Notes: a model not told the origin generated them from the letters alone. DNA of 46,891 nt from Pseudarthrobacter sp. AL07 (GCF_029960665.1 NZ_JASBRB010000027.1:1-46891); one strand, 5' to 3'; counted from the stretch's first letter, positions 15,903 to 23,719 are shown. Made by a program: numbers and translations.

Positions 15903-16489
15903 TTCCGCCGGAACCCAGAACGGCTCCACTCACCGCAGCCATCTCCGCCCTGGAAACTTGCATGAATGCAGAAACCTAAAGCGGCATCCAGGAGTAGATT
16001 CACGTTCTGCTTGCAAAGCATTCATCGCCACAAAGGCGGCCTTATCTGCAGAAATGCCGCTTTGTTCGTGGAACGGGAGTTCTCGCAGTCACTTCTACTC
16101 CCGTGCTTTAACTACCGATAATGAAGATTCCGTCAATTTGTCAGCATGACAGGACATATCCGACTACGGGTCCATCTTAACTGCCTTGCCGCTGACCATG
16201 CAACTGGCCTGCCCGAGGATGCACGGGTGACAAACACGGGATTGACGGGCCGCCCGGCTACCGGTCGCCCGCCGGACCGCGCATCCATGTTGGGCCCGCA
16301 AAACAGGCTCCCTGTTAATGCCTGTGAATCTTGTGAACCCCGTGCGTTTCCGCAGCGTGCGACCGGCTTCAGCCGCATCCAGTATGCCGAAACGGGCGTT
16401 CTGAAACCCGCCGAGCAGGAGGCTCCGGAGGTCCGGAATCAGGAGGCCACCGCGCTTAACAGGCCCCCGCACAGGGCCACGGCTGTCAG
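15903..16489. other. Gene-poor region with nested inverted repeats
   Basis: No convincing gene is seen in these 587 bases. The open frames at 15958-16149 and 16146-16580 lack family signals or good ribosome sites. Nested inverted repeats are visible: AAAGCGGCAT (15978-15987) with ATGCCGCTTT (16054-16063), and TGAATGC (15963-15969) with GCATTCA (16018-16024). They could fold a structured RNA or be the end of a lost mobile element. Confidence 0.4.
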
Positions 16490-17083
16490 TTACTGTTTCC
16501 GCCCGGGGTCAGGCGGGAGGACACCTGCAAGCCAGATGATGGACTGCCGCTGCCGGTATTCCAGGACTTCTACATCCTGATCGCTTTCGACCGCGATTAG
16601 GTCGATGGAGGCCAGCCGTTCTTCAAGGATGGCCGGGTCGATCAGGCGCGCCAGCACCAGCGCCCGAACAAACTCAAAGTCCTTTTCACGGTGCGCCATC
16701 AGCTTCGCCGCGCACAGGTCGTGGGGTTCCAGGCACAAGCCCGTGGCATTGTTTGTCGCTTCGTTGCGCACCCCGACCAGCCGGTACTCCCAGGCCGGGG
16801 GCAGGATTGCTGTTCTCTTACCCACCCCTTCGATATAGAAGCCGTAGGTGGCGTGGAACTCCGACCACTCGCCTGCGTCAAAGCTCAGCTGATCACTCAA
16901 GGCATCGGCATCAGCATCCCGCATCGGAGCGATGTCAACCTCCGGTGACATCGTCGCGGCCGCCGGCAGCTGGTCCTCACTGTAGGAACCCAGGATCGAC
17001 TGGCTGCCGATGATAATGACCTGGTCGTCCTGGATGATTTGGGTCGCGGCACGGATAGCGTGCTCGAGTTCATCCCTTCGCAA
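16490..17083 (-). CDS. Nucleotidyltransferase-fold protein (DUF6036-like), putative toxin
   Basis: This 197-residue protein resembles the DUF6036 group of nucleotidyltransferase-fold proteins, related to AbiEii-type toxins. The signature G-S (G26-S27 in I-I-I-G-S-Q-S-I) followed by a D/E-x-D pair (E48-V-D50) matches the NTase active site. A second conserved block is P-H-D-L-C-A-A-K-L-M-A-H-R-E-K-D at about 120-135, including a Lys typical of the AbiEii fold. The start is TTG 17083, overlapping the upstream gene by 14 bases, so it is translationally coupled to it. Together they look like an HTH-antitoxin/NTase-toxin operon. Substrate and toxicity are unproven. Confidence 0.75.
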   Translation of the reverse strand: MRRDELEHAIRAATQIIQDDQVIIIGSQSILGSYSEDQLPAAATMSPEVDIAPMRDADADALSDQLSFDAGEWSEFHATYGFYIEGVGKRTAILPPAWEYRLVGVRNEATNNATGLCLEPHDLCAAKLMAHREKDFEFVRALVLARLIDPAILEERLASIDLIAVESDQDVEVLEYRQRQSIIWLAGVLPPDPGRKQ

Positions 17084-17615
17084 GCAACTGCGCTTTCTTC
17101 ATGGCAACCAGCCTGTCTTCGCCACTCAGCGCCCCGGCGAAGGGACTGATCTGGCGCAGATCCCTGCCCTTTTCGTCGTTGGCGAGCATCGCCTTTTCCA
17201 GTGCATCATCGGGCAGTTCGAGAAGTTCATCCCACTGGTCCAGCCAACGTTCAGCGACGGCAGCACGCGGGGTGCGACGCATTCTTTCAAGGTTGCCGCG
17301 CGCCAGGCTGCGCAGCCGCGATGGCTCCTCGTGCAAGCGCATCCCCAGCATGACGTGCAGCTCATAAGGGAACCGCTCCTCGCGCCGGGCTGGGGGGTGC
17401 CTGCCTTTCGCTGTGCGGAGGGCAGCCTGAATCACCGACGGGCTGCTTCCCAGCCGCGCAGCAATGGCCCGCACGGATAGCCCGGAGGCGTGAAGGCCCA
17501 GGATGCACTCCTGACGCCGGCGGGCGCTCAGCAGCATCCGCTTCCGGGCCTCTTCCGTCTCGGCGGCGGATGCGGCAGCTTCGGTCGCCAGCAGGTCGAT
17601 AATGCTCTGATTCAT
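17070..17615 (-). CDS. HTH protein, putative antitoxin of the NTase pair
   Basis: This 181-residue protein starts at ATG 17615; the open frame extends further upstream, but that part lacks protein-like features and would bury the operator. Residues 35-65 form an HTH of the Hin/MerR-like kind (L-S-V-R-A-I-A-A-R-L-G-S-S-P-S-V-I-Q-A-A-L). The middle contains F-P-Y-E-L-H-V-M-L-G-M, and the C-terminal half is helical and Leu/Arg-rich, suited to binding the partner protein. A perfect inverted repeat three bases upstream of the start suggests that it represses its own operon. It precedes the NTase gene with a 14-base overlap. Confidence 0.72.
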   Translation of the reverse strand: MNQSIIDLLATEAAASAAETEEARKRMLLSARRRQECILGLHASGLSVRAIAARLGSSPSVIQAALRTAKGRHPPARREERFPYELHVMLGMRLHEEPSRLRSLARGNLERMRRTPRAAVAERWLDQWDELLELPDDALEKAMLANDEKGRDLRQISPFAGALSGEDRLVAMKKAQLLAKG

Positions 17616-17617
17616 AA

Positions 17618-17638
17618 CTGTATGGTACTCCCATACAG
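17618..17638. promoter_or_regulatory. Operator: perfect inverted repeat before HTH-NTase operon
   Basis: CTGTATGG and CCATACAG, separated by five bases, lie immediately upstream of the HTH gene start. An HTH protein bound here would block transcription or translation initiation, the usual autoregulation of toxin-antitoxin operons. Confidence 0.75.
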
Positions 17639-17644
17639 CAAACG

Positions 17645-17730
17645 TTCGGAAAAGTCCGTGACTTGGCGGTTCACGCGATCGTCGAGGATTGCGGCGGATT
17701 CCCCGGATACGAGACACTCCTGGATGCCCT
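17645..17730 (+). pseudogene. Fragment of a plasmid pRiA4b ORF-3-like protein
   Basis: A short plus-strand reading gives V-E-D-C-G-G-F-P-G-Y-E-T-L-L-D-A-L-A-D-P, which matches the C-terminal motif of the pRiA4b ORF-3 (IS1096 TnpR passenger) family (E-D-x-G-G-x-x-G-Y-x-x-x-L-x-A-x-x-D-P). Nothing family-like precedes or follows it. It is probably a leftover of a mobile-element passenger gene next to the HTH-NTase module. The rest of 17731-17922 shows nothing recognisable. Confidence 0.45.
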
Positions 17731-17922
17731 GGCGGATCCTTCCCAGCCATCTGCGGTCTGCGACGCAGGCTCCCAGCTGACTCCGCGAGTTCCCGATTGG
17801 TTACGTCCCGCTGAGTGGTGGAGTTTTCTCGACACCGTGCAGGTCAGTTATTTGATTATGCTGCCGTTAGCTCGTGGAGCATTCGCGTCGTCGCAGTCCA
17901 AGGCGACGAGTGGGGCAGCGCT

Positions 17923-18672
17923 TTAGCGCTTGCCCTTCTTGCGGGAGCCTTTGCCGCGGCCCTTGTCCGGATTCGGGGCGTACCGCTGGGCCACCTTCGG
18001 TTTCTTAACCGCGTGGCCGCGCCGGTCCGGCTTCGGTTCCTTCTTGGGCTTCTCCTGCTGGGCCGAAGGCTGCCGGGAACTTGCCGCCGTGCGGCCGCGG
18101 ACAATCCCGATGAACTCCTCGATGATGTCGTCCGTGGAATCGCTCGGCCAGGCCAGCGCGATCTCCGTGCTCGGGGCACCTGTCAGCCGCCGGGCCACAG
18201 TGTCCTTGACATTGAAATGCCGGGCCACGGACATGGGAAGGATCACCAGGCCAGCGCCGGACGCCACCACCTGCAGGGCCGCCTCCGGGCCACCCAATGC
18301 GGCGACATCCAGGAAAGTCTCTGCCGACAGGTCGGCCAAGGCCACTTCCTCAAACACTGAAATCTCGTGGCCCTTGGGCGCCACCACCACGGGCTGCTCC
18401 TCATAGAGGGGAATCACATTGAGGCCCTCGCGTTCCACCGGAAGCCGCACGAAGCTGAGGTCCGCAGAACCGTCACCCAATACGGAAAGCTGGGCGCCGT
18501 CGTCGGACATAAACGACTCCAGCGGGATGTCCAGCACGCGCTCTTCCCAGCGGCGGATCCACTTGCCCGGGGTCACGCCGGCCACATAGGCGAAGCGGAG
18601 CACGCGGGGCGCCTCCTGCTCCGGCGATTCGTCGGGACTGGCGTTCTGCGGGGATTCATTGACTGCGGGCAC
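17923..18672 (-). CDS. LysR-type substrate-binding domain protein without HTH
   Basis: This 249-residue protein contains only the LysR effector-binding domain (about 23-195), starting R-V-L-R-F-A-Y-V-A-G and including S-A-D-L-S-F-V-R-L-P and G-A-G-L-V-I-L-P-M-S-V-A-R. The usual N-terminal winged HTH is absent. A strongly basic tail of about 50 residues (rich in Lys, Arg and Pro) follows, and may provide nucleic-acid or partner binding. It sits back to back with a DUF5997 gene 134 bases away, a pairing recalled as conserved in many actinobacteria. The start is GTG at 18672. The role is unknown; a regulator acting through the tail or a partner is possible. Confidence 0.78.
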   Translation of the reverse strand: MPAVNESPQNASPDESPEQEAPRVLRFAYVAGVTPGKWIRRWEERVLDIPLESFMSDDGAQLSVLGDGSADLSFVRLPVEREGLNVIPLYEEQPVVVAPKGHEISVFEEVALADLSAETFLDVAALGGPEAALQVVASGAGLVILPMSVARHFNVKDTVARRLTGAPSTEIALAWPSDSTDDIIEEFIGIVRGRTAASSRQPSAQQEKPKKEPKPDRRGHAVKKPKVAQRYAPNPDKGRGKGSRKKGKR

Positions 18673-18806
18673 GTCTTCACAGTACCGCCCACGCGGCCCC
18701 GCAATGCCGGACCTGATGTTGAGATGGGGCGGGACTGGTACTGAGATGGTGCGGGACGGGTGCAGTATTGGTGCCTTTCAGGCGGGCAGCCAGATACCCT
18801 TGAATC

Positions 18807-19211
18807 ATGACCTCTGCAAACTCCCAGTCCATGAAGCCGGCCACCGTTGCCAAGAAGCTTGGCATCTACCTACCGGCAACACCGCAGGAGTTCCAGGATT
18901 CAACCATCAGCCGCGCCGATTTCGCCGAACTCCAGACCAACCCGCCGGAGTGGCTCGCGGAACTCCGCCGCAACGGCCCGCACCCCCGCCCGGTTGTGGC
19001 CCAGAAGCTGAACGTCTCCATCAGCGGCCTGGCCCGCGGCGGTGTTGAGGAAGCGCTCACGACGGCGGAAATCACCGCGCTGCTGCAGGCTCCCCCGGCG
19101 TGGCTGGTCACTGAGCGCTCCACCCACGCCGCCGTCCGCACCGAAGCCCAGCGGGTCAAGGACGAGGCAGCCAAGAAGGACGCCAAGAAGGCCCGCGCCC
19201 AGGCCGAGTAG
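18807..19211 (+). CDS. DUF5997 family protein
   Basis: This 134-residue protein matches DUF5997. The core (about 9-108) begins M-K-P-A-T-V-A-K-K-L-G-I-Y-L-P-A-T-P-x-E-F and contains L-x-x-x-P-P-E-W-L-A-E-L-R-R-N-G-P-H-P-R-P-V-V-A-Q-K-L. The second half has a helix-turn-helix-like segment (L-T-T-A-E-I-T-A-L-L). The last 25 residues are a charged Lys/Ala helix. The family is typically encoded divergently from the HTH-less LysR-domain protein seen here, so the two may work together. Function is unknown. Confidence 0.85.
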   Translation: MTSANSQSMKPATVAKKLGIYLPATPQEFQDSTISRADFAELQTNPPEWLAELRRNGPHPRPVVAQKLNVSISGLARGGVEEALTTAEITALLQAPPAWLVTERSTHAAVRTEAQRVKDEAAKKDAKKARAQAE

Positions 19212-19621
19212 CCAGCGCCGGTCATAGGCGTTGGGGAACGACAGTCCTGGTGCAGCTGCACGAAGTTGCCGCAGCCATCGTCGAAGACTGCACTGATCCC
19301 GGACGGATCCTCTGATGGTTCGCCCTGGAAGGTCACGCCTGCGGCCAGCAGCCGGCTGTACTCGGCCTGAACATCCGGAACCCCGAACGTGATGGCCGCG
19401 ATCCCGGCCTCATGCAGGGCGTTCATGTAGTTCGCACCGATCGGGTTGTCACTGGGCTCCAGCAGCAGCCCCACAGACCCGGCATCGGCGCCGGGATCCT
19501 TGATGATGAACAGGTTGTACTCGGGCATCGCCATCAGCGTCTCGAACCCGAGGGTCCCGGTGTAGAACGTATGGGCTGCGGCCGGATCCTGGACATGGAT
19601 GCTGCACATTTTCAGTCTCAT
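18866..19621 (-). CDS. VOC (glyoxalase-like) protein with read-through C-terminus
   Basis: The first 125 or so residues from ATG 19621 form a complete VOC-fold protein with two beta-alpha-beta-beta-beta modules: M-C-S-I-H-V-Q-D-P, then F-G-V-P-D-V-Q-A-E-Y, and F-D-D-G-C-G-N-F-V-Q-L-H-Q-D at the end. Relatives stop right after H-Q-D. Here the next codon is TGT, one change from TGA, and the frame continues 330 bases antisense through the DUF5997 gene. The added 115 residues are low-complexity shadow sequence. Possible explanations are a lost stop or a sequencing error. GTG 19666 is an alternative start. Such single-domain VOC proteins act as dioxygenases, isomerases or resistance proteins; no specific role can be given. 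Confidence 0.7.
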   Translation of the reverse strand: MRLKMCSIHVQDPAAAHTFYTGTLGFETLMAMPEYNLFIIKDPGADAGSVGLLLEPSDNPIGANYMNALHEAGIAAITFGVPDVQAEYSRLLAAGVTFQGEPSEDPSGISAVFDDGCGNFVQLHQDCRSPTPMTGAGYSAWARAFLASFLAASSLTRWASVRTAAWVERSVTSHAGGACSSAVISAVVSASSTPPRARPLMETFSFWATTGRGCGPLRRSSASHSGGLVWSSAKSARLMVESWNSCGVAGR

Positions 19622-19723
19622 GGTCTCAAGCGACCGGCCCGCGGCAGGCGCGGGAACCTCCGGCACGAATCACGGCCGGCGCAGGAGGTCCCGCCATTGA
19701 CCCCGGCGTCCGGAAGGGTTGCA

Positions 19724-20383
19724 ATGGAAGGAGCAACCCGGAATCCTGGGCCGGGCCTGACGCGGGGAGGTGCCGCAGTGCCGGCATTCGCAGAATCCGT
19801 CCTGTTTGGAGCATTGCAGCTGGGCTTCTGGGGTGCAGTGCTGGTGTGCGCCGTGGCCGCCACTGTCCTGGCTGTCCGCCGGCATTCGACGCCGGACCCT
19901 CCCGTCCACGCCCCTGACCCCGTATTCTGGGACGTTTTTATGGGGTCTGCCGTGGCAATCCCGGCGATCCTCATTCCCACACTTGCGTCACCTTGGTCCG
20001 GCGCAATCCTGGCTGTGCTGGGGACAGGGGCGGGCGTGGCCGCGTACTGGGGCAGTCCCCAAATCCTGGCGTGGCAGGAACGCCGCCGCCAGCAAAGGCA
20101 GGACAAGCCCGCGCACACCGCGGCGCAGGCTGTACATGACGCACTTCTGGCCCGGTGGAGCCGCTACGAGCTGGACCCCGCCTGCTGCATCGACTACCCC
20201 GCCATGACGGACGTCCGGCTGCCCGAGACGTCCGCACTGATCCGCGCCATGAGGGAGGCGGAACAGCTGCGGCCCGTGCCGCACCAGGGCTACGCTCCCG
20301 CCGTCGTCCGCTTTGGCGTTGCCCTCGCTGCGGCGGAACGGGCTGCCGGGATCCCCGCCGGACTTCCCGCCGTCGGACGTTAA
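19724..20383 (+). CDS. Hypothetical membrane protein
   Basis: This 219-residue protein has three predicted transmembrane segments at about 24-50, 70-90 and 92-110. A basic, Gln/Arg-rich linker and a soluble C-terminal domain follow. The C-terminal part carries the motif R-W-S-R-Y-E-L-D-P-A-C-C-I-D-Y-P-A-M-T-D-V, which recurs in actinobacterial hypothetical proteins. ATG 19724 is chosen for the GGAAGGG six bases upstream; the open frame extends 312 bases further 5', but that part is antisense to the VOC gene. No function is assigned. Confidence 0.72.
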   Translation: MEGATRNPGPGLTRGGAAVPAFAESVLFGALQLGFWGAVLVCAVAATVLAVRRHSTPDPPVHAPDPVFWDVFMGSAVAIPAILIPTLASPWSGAILAVLGTGAGVAAYWGSPQILAWQERRRQQRQDKPAHTAAQAVHDALLARWSRYELDPACCIDYPAMTDVRLPETSALIRAMREAEQLRPVPHQGYAPAVVRFGVALAAAERAAGIPAGLPAVGR

Positions 20384-20417
20384 CTACTGTGTCGCCGTCG
20401 CTGGAGTCCTGCCGTCC

Positions 20418-20900
20418 CTAAAGCTCCACCGTGCCGCTTTCGCCGACGCTCATGCGGCTGTGCGTCACTTTGGACTTAACCCACTGGATGACTGTGGCGG
20501 CCGTCCCGCCCGGACTGGTCCAGTATTCTGCGGATTCCGAGTCCACCCGGAGCAGGCAAACCTCAGGGGTATCCGGTCCGTCCGGGAACCACGCTTCAAC
20601 TACCTGGTTCCACATTTCGTGGATCTTGGCCCGGTCCGTGACCACCTCGGCGGTACCGGCCACCGACACCCACTCGGTGCGCCTGCCGAAGGAAACATTG
20701 ACCCGCGGATCGGCCTGAATGTGTGAGACCTGCGAGGTGCCCCGGCCTGTGAAGAACCAGAGGTCTCCGTCCTCCTGCACGTCCTGGACCGCCAGCGGCC
20801 TGCTGACCAGGGCGCCCTCTTCGTTGATGGTGGTCAACATACCGATGTGCGCATCGTTGATGATGTCCGTAACTTTGCTGATGATCTCAGTATCCGTCAT
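20418..20900 (-). CDS. Pyridoxamine 5'-phosphate oxidase-like (general stress protein 26 type)
   Basis: This 160-residue split-barrel flavin-binding protein belongs to the PNPOx-like superfamily, general stress protein 26 type. Family blocks include I-G-M-L-T-T near residue 20, L-W-F-F-T-G-R, and P-R-V-N-V-S-F. The C-terminal E-Y-W-T-S-P-G-G is also typical. Such proteins bind FMN or F420 and their reactions are mostly unknown; GSP26 relatives are stress-induced. The gene is single, convergent with the preceding membrane protein. Confidence 0.87.
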   Translation of the reverse strand: MTDTEIISKVTDIINDAHIGMLTTINEEGALVSRPLAVQDVQEDGDLWFFTGRGTSQVSHIQADPRVNVSFGRRTEWVSVAGTAEVVTDRAKIHEMWNQVVEAWFPDGPDTPEVCLLRVDSESAEYWTSPGGTAATVIQWVKSKVTHSRMSVGESGTVEL

Positions 20901-21373
20901 GCTCTCACCTCGTTCTGGTCGAAGGGGAAATTCCCCTCCGCCAGCCTATTGGTAAGCATGCTTCTTTTCTAGTGACGGTGAGCATGCCCGGCTAGAACCC
21001 CCCTCGACTTCCTGTCACAACAGAAGCTCGGCCACCCTTTGCATGACATAAAATAAATAAGCAATATACGCGTGGATAATTCACGGCACAGAAGTTGGTT
21101 CGACTGAACTGGTTCGACAATTGGAGAAGGCGATGCCGGGTGTTATTCGGTCTCGCCGGCAACCGGCGGCTACACAACGGCTGATCTATTTACGGGATCA
21201 TGTGACGACAAGCGGTGGGTTTTGGGCGGAGCATCGGACGGGCAGTTCGTGTGTCAGGTACAGCTATGACGGGCAAACCGCTGACATGAAGTCGATAGAT
21301 TGCCCCTCAACAGAGCCTCAGCCAGCGTCCACCGACGAACGAGTCGCAATTCCCTAATCGGTGATATGCGTGG
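20901..21373. other. Intergenic region, AT-richer, with a short open frame
   Basis: These 473 bases have lower GC than the surroundings around 21040-21120. A 74-residue open frame from ATG 21133 to 21357, preceded by GGAGAAGG, has no family resemblance and is left uncalled. A 9-bp direct repeat TGGTTCGAC (21096-21104 and 21110-21118) lies just in front of it and may be a regulator site. The function of the region is unclear. Confidence 0.35.
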
Positions 21374-21754
21374 CTACGCTAAGACAGCGATTCCGTCGAT
21401 TTCGACCCTGATTCCGTCGCCAAGACCGACAGGGACCGTGGTGCGAGCGGGGAAGGGGTGTTCGAAGAATTCGCCGTACGCGGCGTTGACTTCCGGCCAG
21501 TCGTCATCGCTGCTGATATACACACGGACCGTCACGAGATTGGACATCGCTCCGCCGGCAGCCTCGATAATACTCCGCAGGTTTGTCAGCGCCTGGCGCG
21601 TCTGCTCGCCGGCATCCTCGCTCACCAGTTCACGGGAAACGGGGTCGAACCCGCATTGCCCGGTCAGGTACAAGTGATCCCCGACCCGCACCCCCTGGGA
21701 GTAGCTTCCTAGCGGAAGGGGCGCTGCGGGTGTCCTGATCTCTTCTTTGAGCAT
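21374..21754 (-). CDS. RidA family imine/enamine deaminase
   Basis: This 126-residue RidA/YjgF/UK114 protein hydrolyses reactive imines and enamines released by PLP or flavin enzymes to ketoacids and ammonia. Family features are P-L-G-S-Y-S-Q-G-V near 14-22, Y-L-T-G-Q-C-G, the V-T-V-R-V-Y-I central strand, and P-A-R-T-T-V-P-V-G-L with the conserved Arg. The trimeric barrel size is correct. It is divergent from the ABC-oxidase operon with a 112-base shared regulatory region, which suggests that it removes the imine formed by the FAD oxidase encoded there. Confidence 0.9.
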   Translation of the reverse strand: MLKEEIRTPAAPLPLGSYSQGVRVGDHLYLTGQCGFDPVSRELVSEDAGEQTRQALTNLRSIIEAAGGAMSNLVTVRVYISSDDDWPEVNAAYGEFFEHPFPARTTVPVGLGDGIRVEIDGIAVLA

Positions 21755-21814
21755 GGGTAATCAATCCTCTTTGTGGTGTTTTTTTCGGGAGCATCTTGAC
21801 GTATCGGCTGTGAC

Positions 21815-21846
21815 GTCTGACACTTGAACTGTCAGACAGTCTGATA
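21815..21846. promoter_or_regulatory. GntR-type operator between ridA and ABC operon
   Basis: GTCTGACA (21815-21822) and TGTCAGAC (21830-21837) form a perfect inverted repeat with seven bases between. A third copy, GTCTGATA (21839-21846), makes a second near-perfect dyad with the middle arm. TGTCAGAC-like dyads are typical FCD-GntR operators, so this is the likely site for the GntR protein at the end of the operon. Confidence 0.7.
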
Positions 21847-21866
21847 CTAGGAAGATAGGCTGAAAT

Positions 21867-22763
21867 ATGCAAGCCAAATTTCGCAACATCGCCATCGCAG
21901 CAGTGGCGGCCGGAGTCATGTCCATCACTGCCTGCGGCGGCTCGACTCCTCAATCGTCTGGAACGTCCTCAGCCCCTGCGATGAATTCAAAGCTCGCGGC
22001 GATGGTGCCCGAGAACATCCGGCAGGCAGGAAAAATTCGCGTTGGTACCGATCCGACCTACGCTCCCTTCGAATCCACTGACGCAGATGGAAAGACCATC
22101 ATTGGGCTCGACCCTGACCTGGCAAAAGCCATCGGCGGCCTGCTGGACCTGGACGTTGAACTCGTTCCCACATCCTTTGACGCACTGATCCCGTCGCTGG
22201 CAGCAAACAAAGTGGACATGGCCATGTCTTCCATCGGTGACACAAAGAAGCGGGAGGAGACCGTGGACTTCGCTACCTATTACTGGAACGGCACACTTCT
22301 CTTGATTAGCAAGGGCAACCCCAAGGAACTCACCGCAGAACAGACATGCGGCGGACGCATCGGCGTGATCAGAGGCTCGCTACAGCAGACCACCTTCCTG
22401 CCCGCCCAGGAGGAATCCTGCAAGGCCGCCGGCAAGGCCGCGCCCACTGCCGACGTCTACCAAACGGCTCCGCAGGCCCAGCTCGCTCTGCAGAGCAACA
22501 GGATCGATGGAGTCCTGACCGACGCACCGCCTATCGCCGATGCCGCGAAGAAGAATCCGGCAAAATTCGAGTCCGTGGGCCCTCTCTTGAAAAACCCCAA
22601 CCCCGGTGGCGTGGCGCTTCCCAAGGACAGCAAACTGACTGCAGCGATAAACGCTGCGATCAATGAACTGATCAGCAACGGCACCTACGAATCCATCCTG
22701 AACAAGTGGAACCTGGGCGATATCAAGATCGAAAAATCTGAAATCAACGGAGCTCTTTCGTGA
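21867..22763 (+). CDS. ABC transporter substrate-binding lipoprotein, polar amino acid type
   Basis: This 298-residue solute-binding protein of the family 3 (His/Glu/Gln) group has a signal peptide with lipobox I-T-A-C (C23), a Ser/Thr linker, then the SBP_bac_3 domain from about 50. Typical motifs are R-V-G-T-D-P-T-Y-A-P-F-E-S, I-G-L-D-P-D-L-A-K-A-I and A-M-S-S-I-G-D-T-K-K-R. A C-terminal G-T-Y-E-S-I-L-N-K-W closes the domain. It is the first gene of a five-gene operon with permease, ATPase, FAD oxidase and GntR regulator, so its ligand is probably the substrate of that oxidase. Confidence 0.92.
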   Translation: MQAKFRNIAIAAVAAGVMSITACGGSTPQSSGTSSAPAMNSKLAAMVPENIRQAGKIRVGTDPTYAPFESTDADGKTIIGLDPDLAKAIGGLLDLDVELVPTSFDALIPSLAANKVDMAMSSIGDTKKREETVDFATYYWNGTLLLISKGNPKELTAEQTCGGRIGVIRGSLQQTTFLPAQEESCKAAGKAAPTADVYQTAPQAQLALQSNRIDGVLTDAPPIADAAKKNPAKFESVGPLLKNPNPGGVALPKDSKLTAAINAAINELISNGTYESILNKWNLGDIKIEKSEINGALS

Positions 22764-23710
22764 ACACAAGCATGAACGGACTCGCTGTCCCCGACGTTTC
22801 CGTCGGACAGCGAAGCCCGGAGAAAGTCAAGAAGCTCAAGCGGCCTGGCCGCTGGGCGTCCTACATAATGATGGGTCTGGTGGCGGTTCTAGTCATTCAG
22901 TCCGTCGCGACGAACCCCAACTTCGGCTGGCCCATTGTCGGTGAATACTTCGCCTCTCCCCGGGTGCTTGACGGCTTGGTGAATACCCTGCAACTGACCT
23001 TCATCGCCATGCTTCTGGGCGTAGTCCTCGGAGTGATCCTGGCAGTCATGCGCTTGAGCACCAACCCGGCGCTCTATGGGGCGGCCGGCCTCTACATCTG
23101 GTTCTTCCGCGGAACTCCGGTGTTCGTTCAGTTGCTGTTCTGGGGCTTCATCTCAGCCCTGTATCCCACGCTTGCCCTCGGCATCCCCGGAGCAGAACCC
23201 CTCTTCTCGACGGACACCAACTCACTGATCACTCCCGTCGTAGCCGCGATCCTTGGGCTTGCACTGAACGAAGCCGCCTACATGGCTGAAATCGTCCGGG
23301 CAGGCATCGTCTCGGTCGGCAAGGGACAGACGGAGGCAGCACACGCGCTGGGTATGTCAAACATGCGCACCCTGCGTCGAGTAATACTCCCCCAGGCGAT
23401 GAGCGTCATCGTCCCGCCGACGGCCAATAACGTCATTTCCATGCTGAAGACGACGTCGCTGGTCAGCGTGCTGTCCTTCCCTGAGCTGCTCTACGCGACC
23501 CAACTCATCTACGCCGAAAACTTCCAGACCATACCTCTCCTGATCACGGCATCCATTTGGTACCTGATCGTCACGACCCTCATGACCATCGGCCAGTACT
23601 ACACCGAACGCCACTACAACAAAAGCACCCGTGCACAGGGTCTGAGCATCATGCGCCGATTTATTGAACTGCAAAAAAGGCGCGGCACCAATGATGCCCC
23701 GGCCCGTTAG
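22760..23710 (+). CDS. ABC transporter permease, polar amino acid type
   Basis: This 316-residue inner-membrane permease is of the HisM/GlnP kind. It has five to six transmembrane segments (first at about 32-50, then 75-98 onward) and the cytoplasmic EAA loop E-A-A-H-A-L-G-M-S-N-M-R-T-L-R-R-V-I-L-P-Q-A, which docks to the ATPase. The GTG start overlaps the binding protein stop (GTGA). The N-terminal 28 residues are hydrophilic and basic. A single permease gene suggests a homodimer. Confidence 0.93.
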   Translation: MNTSMNGLAVPDVSVGQRSPEKVKKLKRPGRWASYIMMGLVAVLVIQSVATNPNFGWPIVGEYFASPRVLDGLVNTLQLTFIAMLLGVVLGVILAVMRLSTNPALYGAAGLYIWFFRGTPVFVQLLFWGFISALYPTLALGIPGAEPLFSTDTNSLITPVVAAILGLALNEAAYMAEIVRAGIVSVGKGQTEAAHALGMSNMRTLRRVILPQAMSVIVPPTANNVISMLKTTSLVSVLSFPELLYATQLIYAENFQTIPLLITASIWYLIVTTLMTIGQYYTERHYNKSTRAQGLSIMRRFIELQKRRGTNDAPAR

Positions 23711-23719
23711 GAGAACTCG

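Noticed and set aside
15958..16149. 63-residue plus-strand ORF in the gap after the lipoprotein
   Set aside because: No family signal; it lies in the inverted-repeat region and is short enough to occur by chance.
16146..16580. 144-residue plus-strand ORF
   Set aside because: Arg/Pro-rich translation, poor ribosome site and overlap with the end of the NTase gene on the other strand.
21133..21357. Short plus-strand ORF of 74 residues with a GGAGAAGG site
   Set aside because: The ribosome site is good, but the protein has no family resemblance, no clear composition of a folded protein and no conserved neighbours; listed only as part of the intergenic region.
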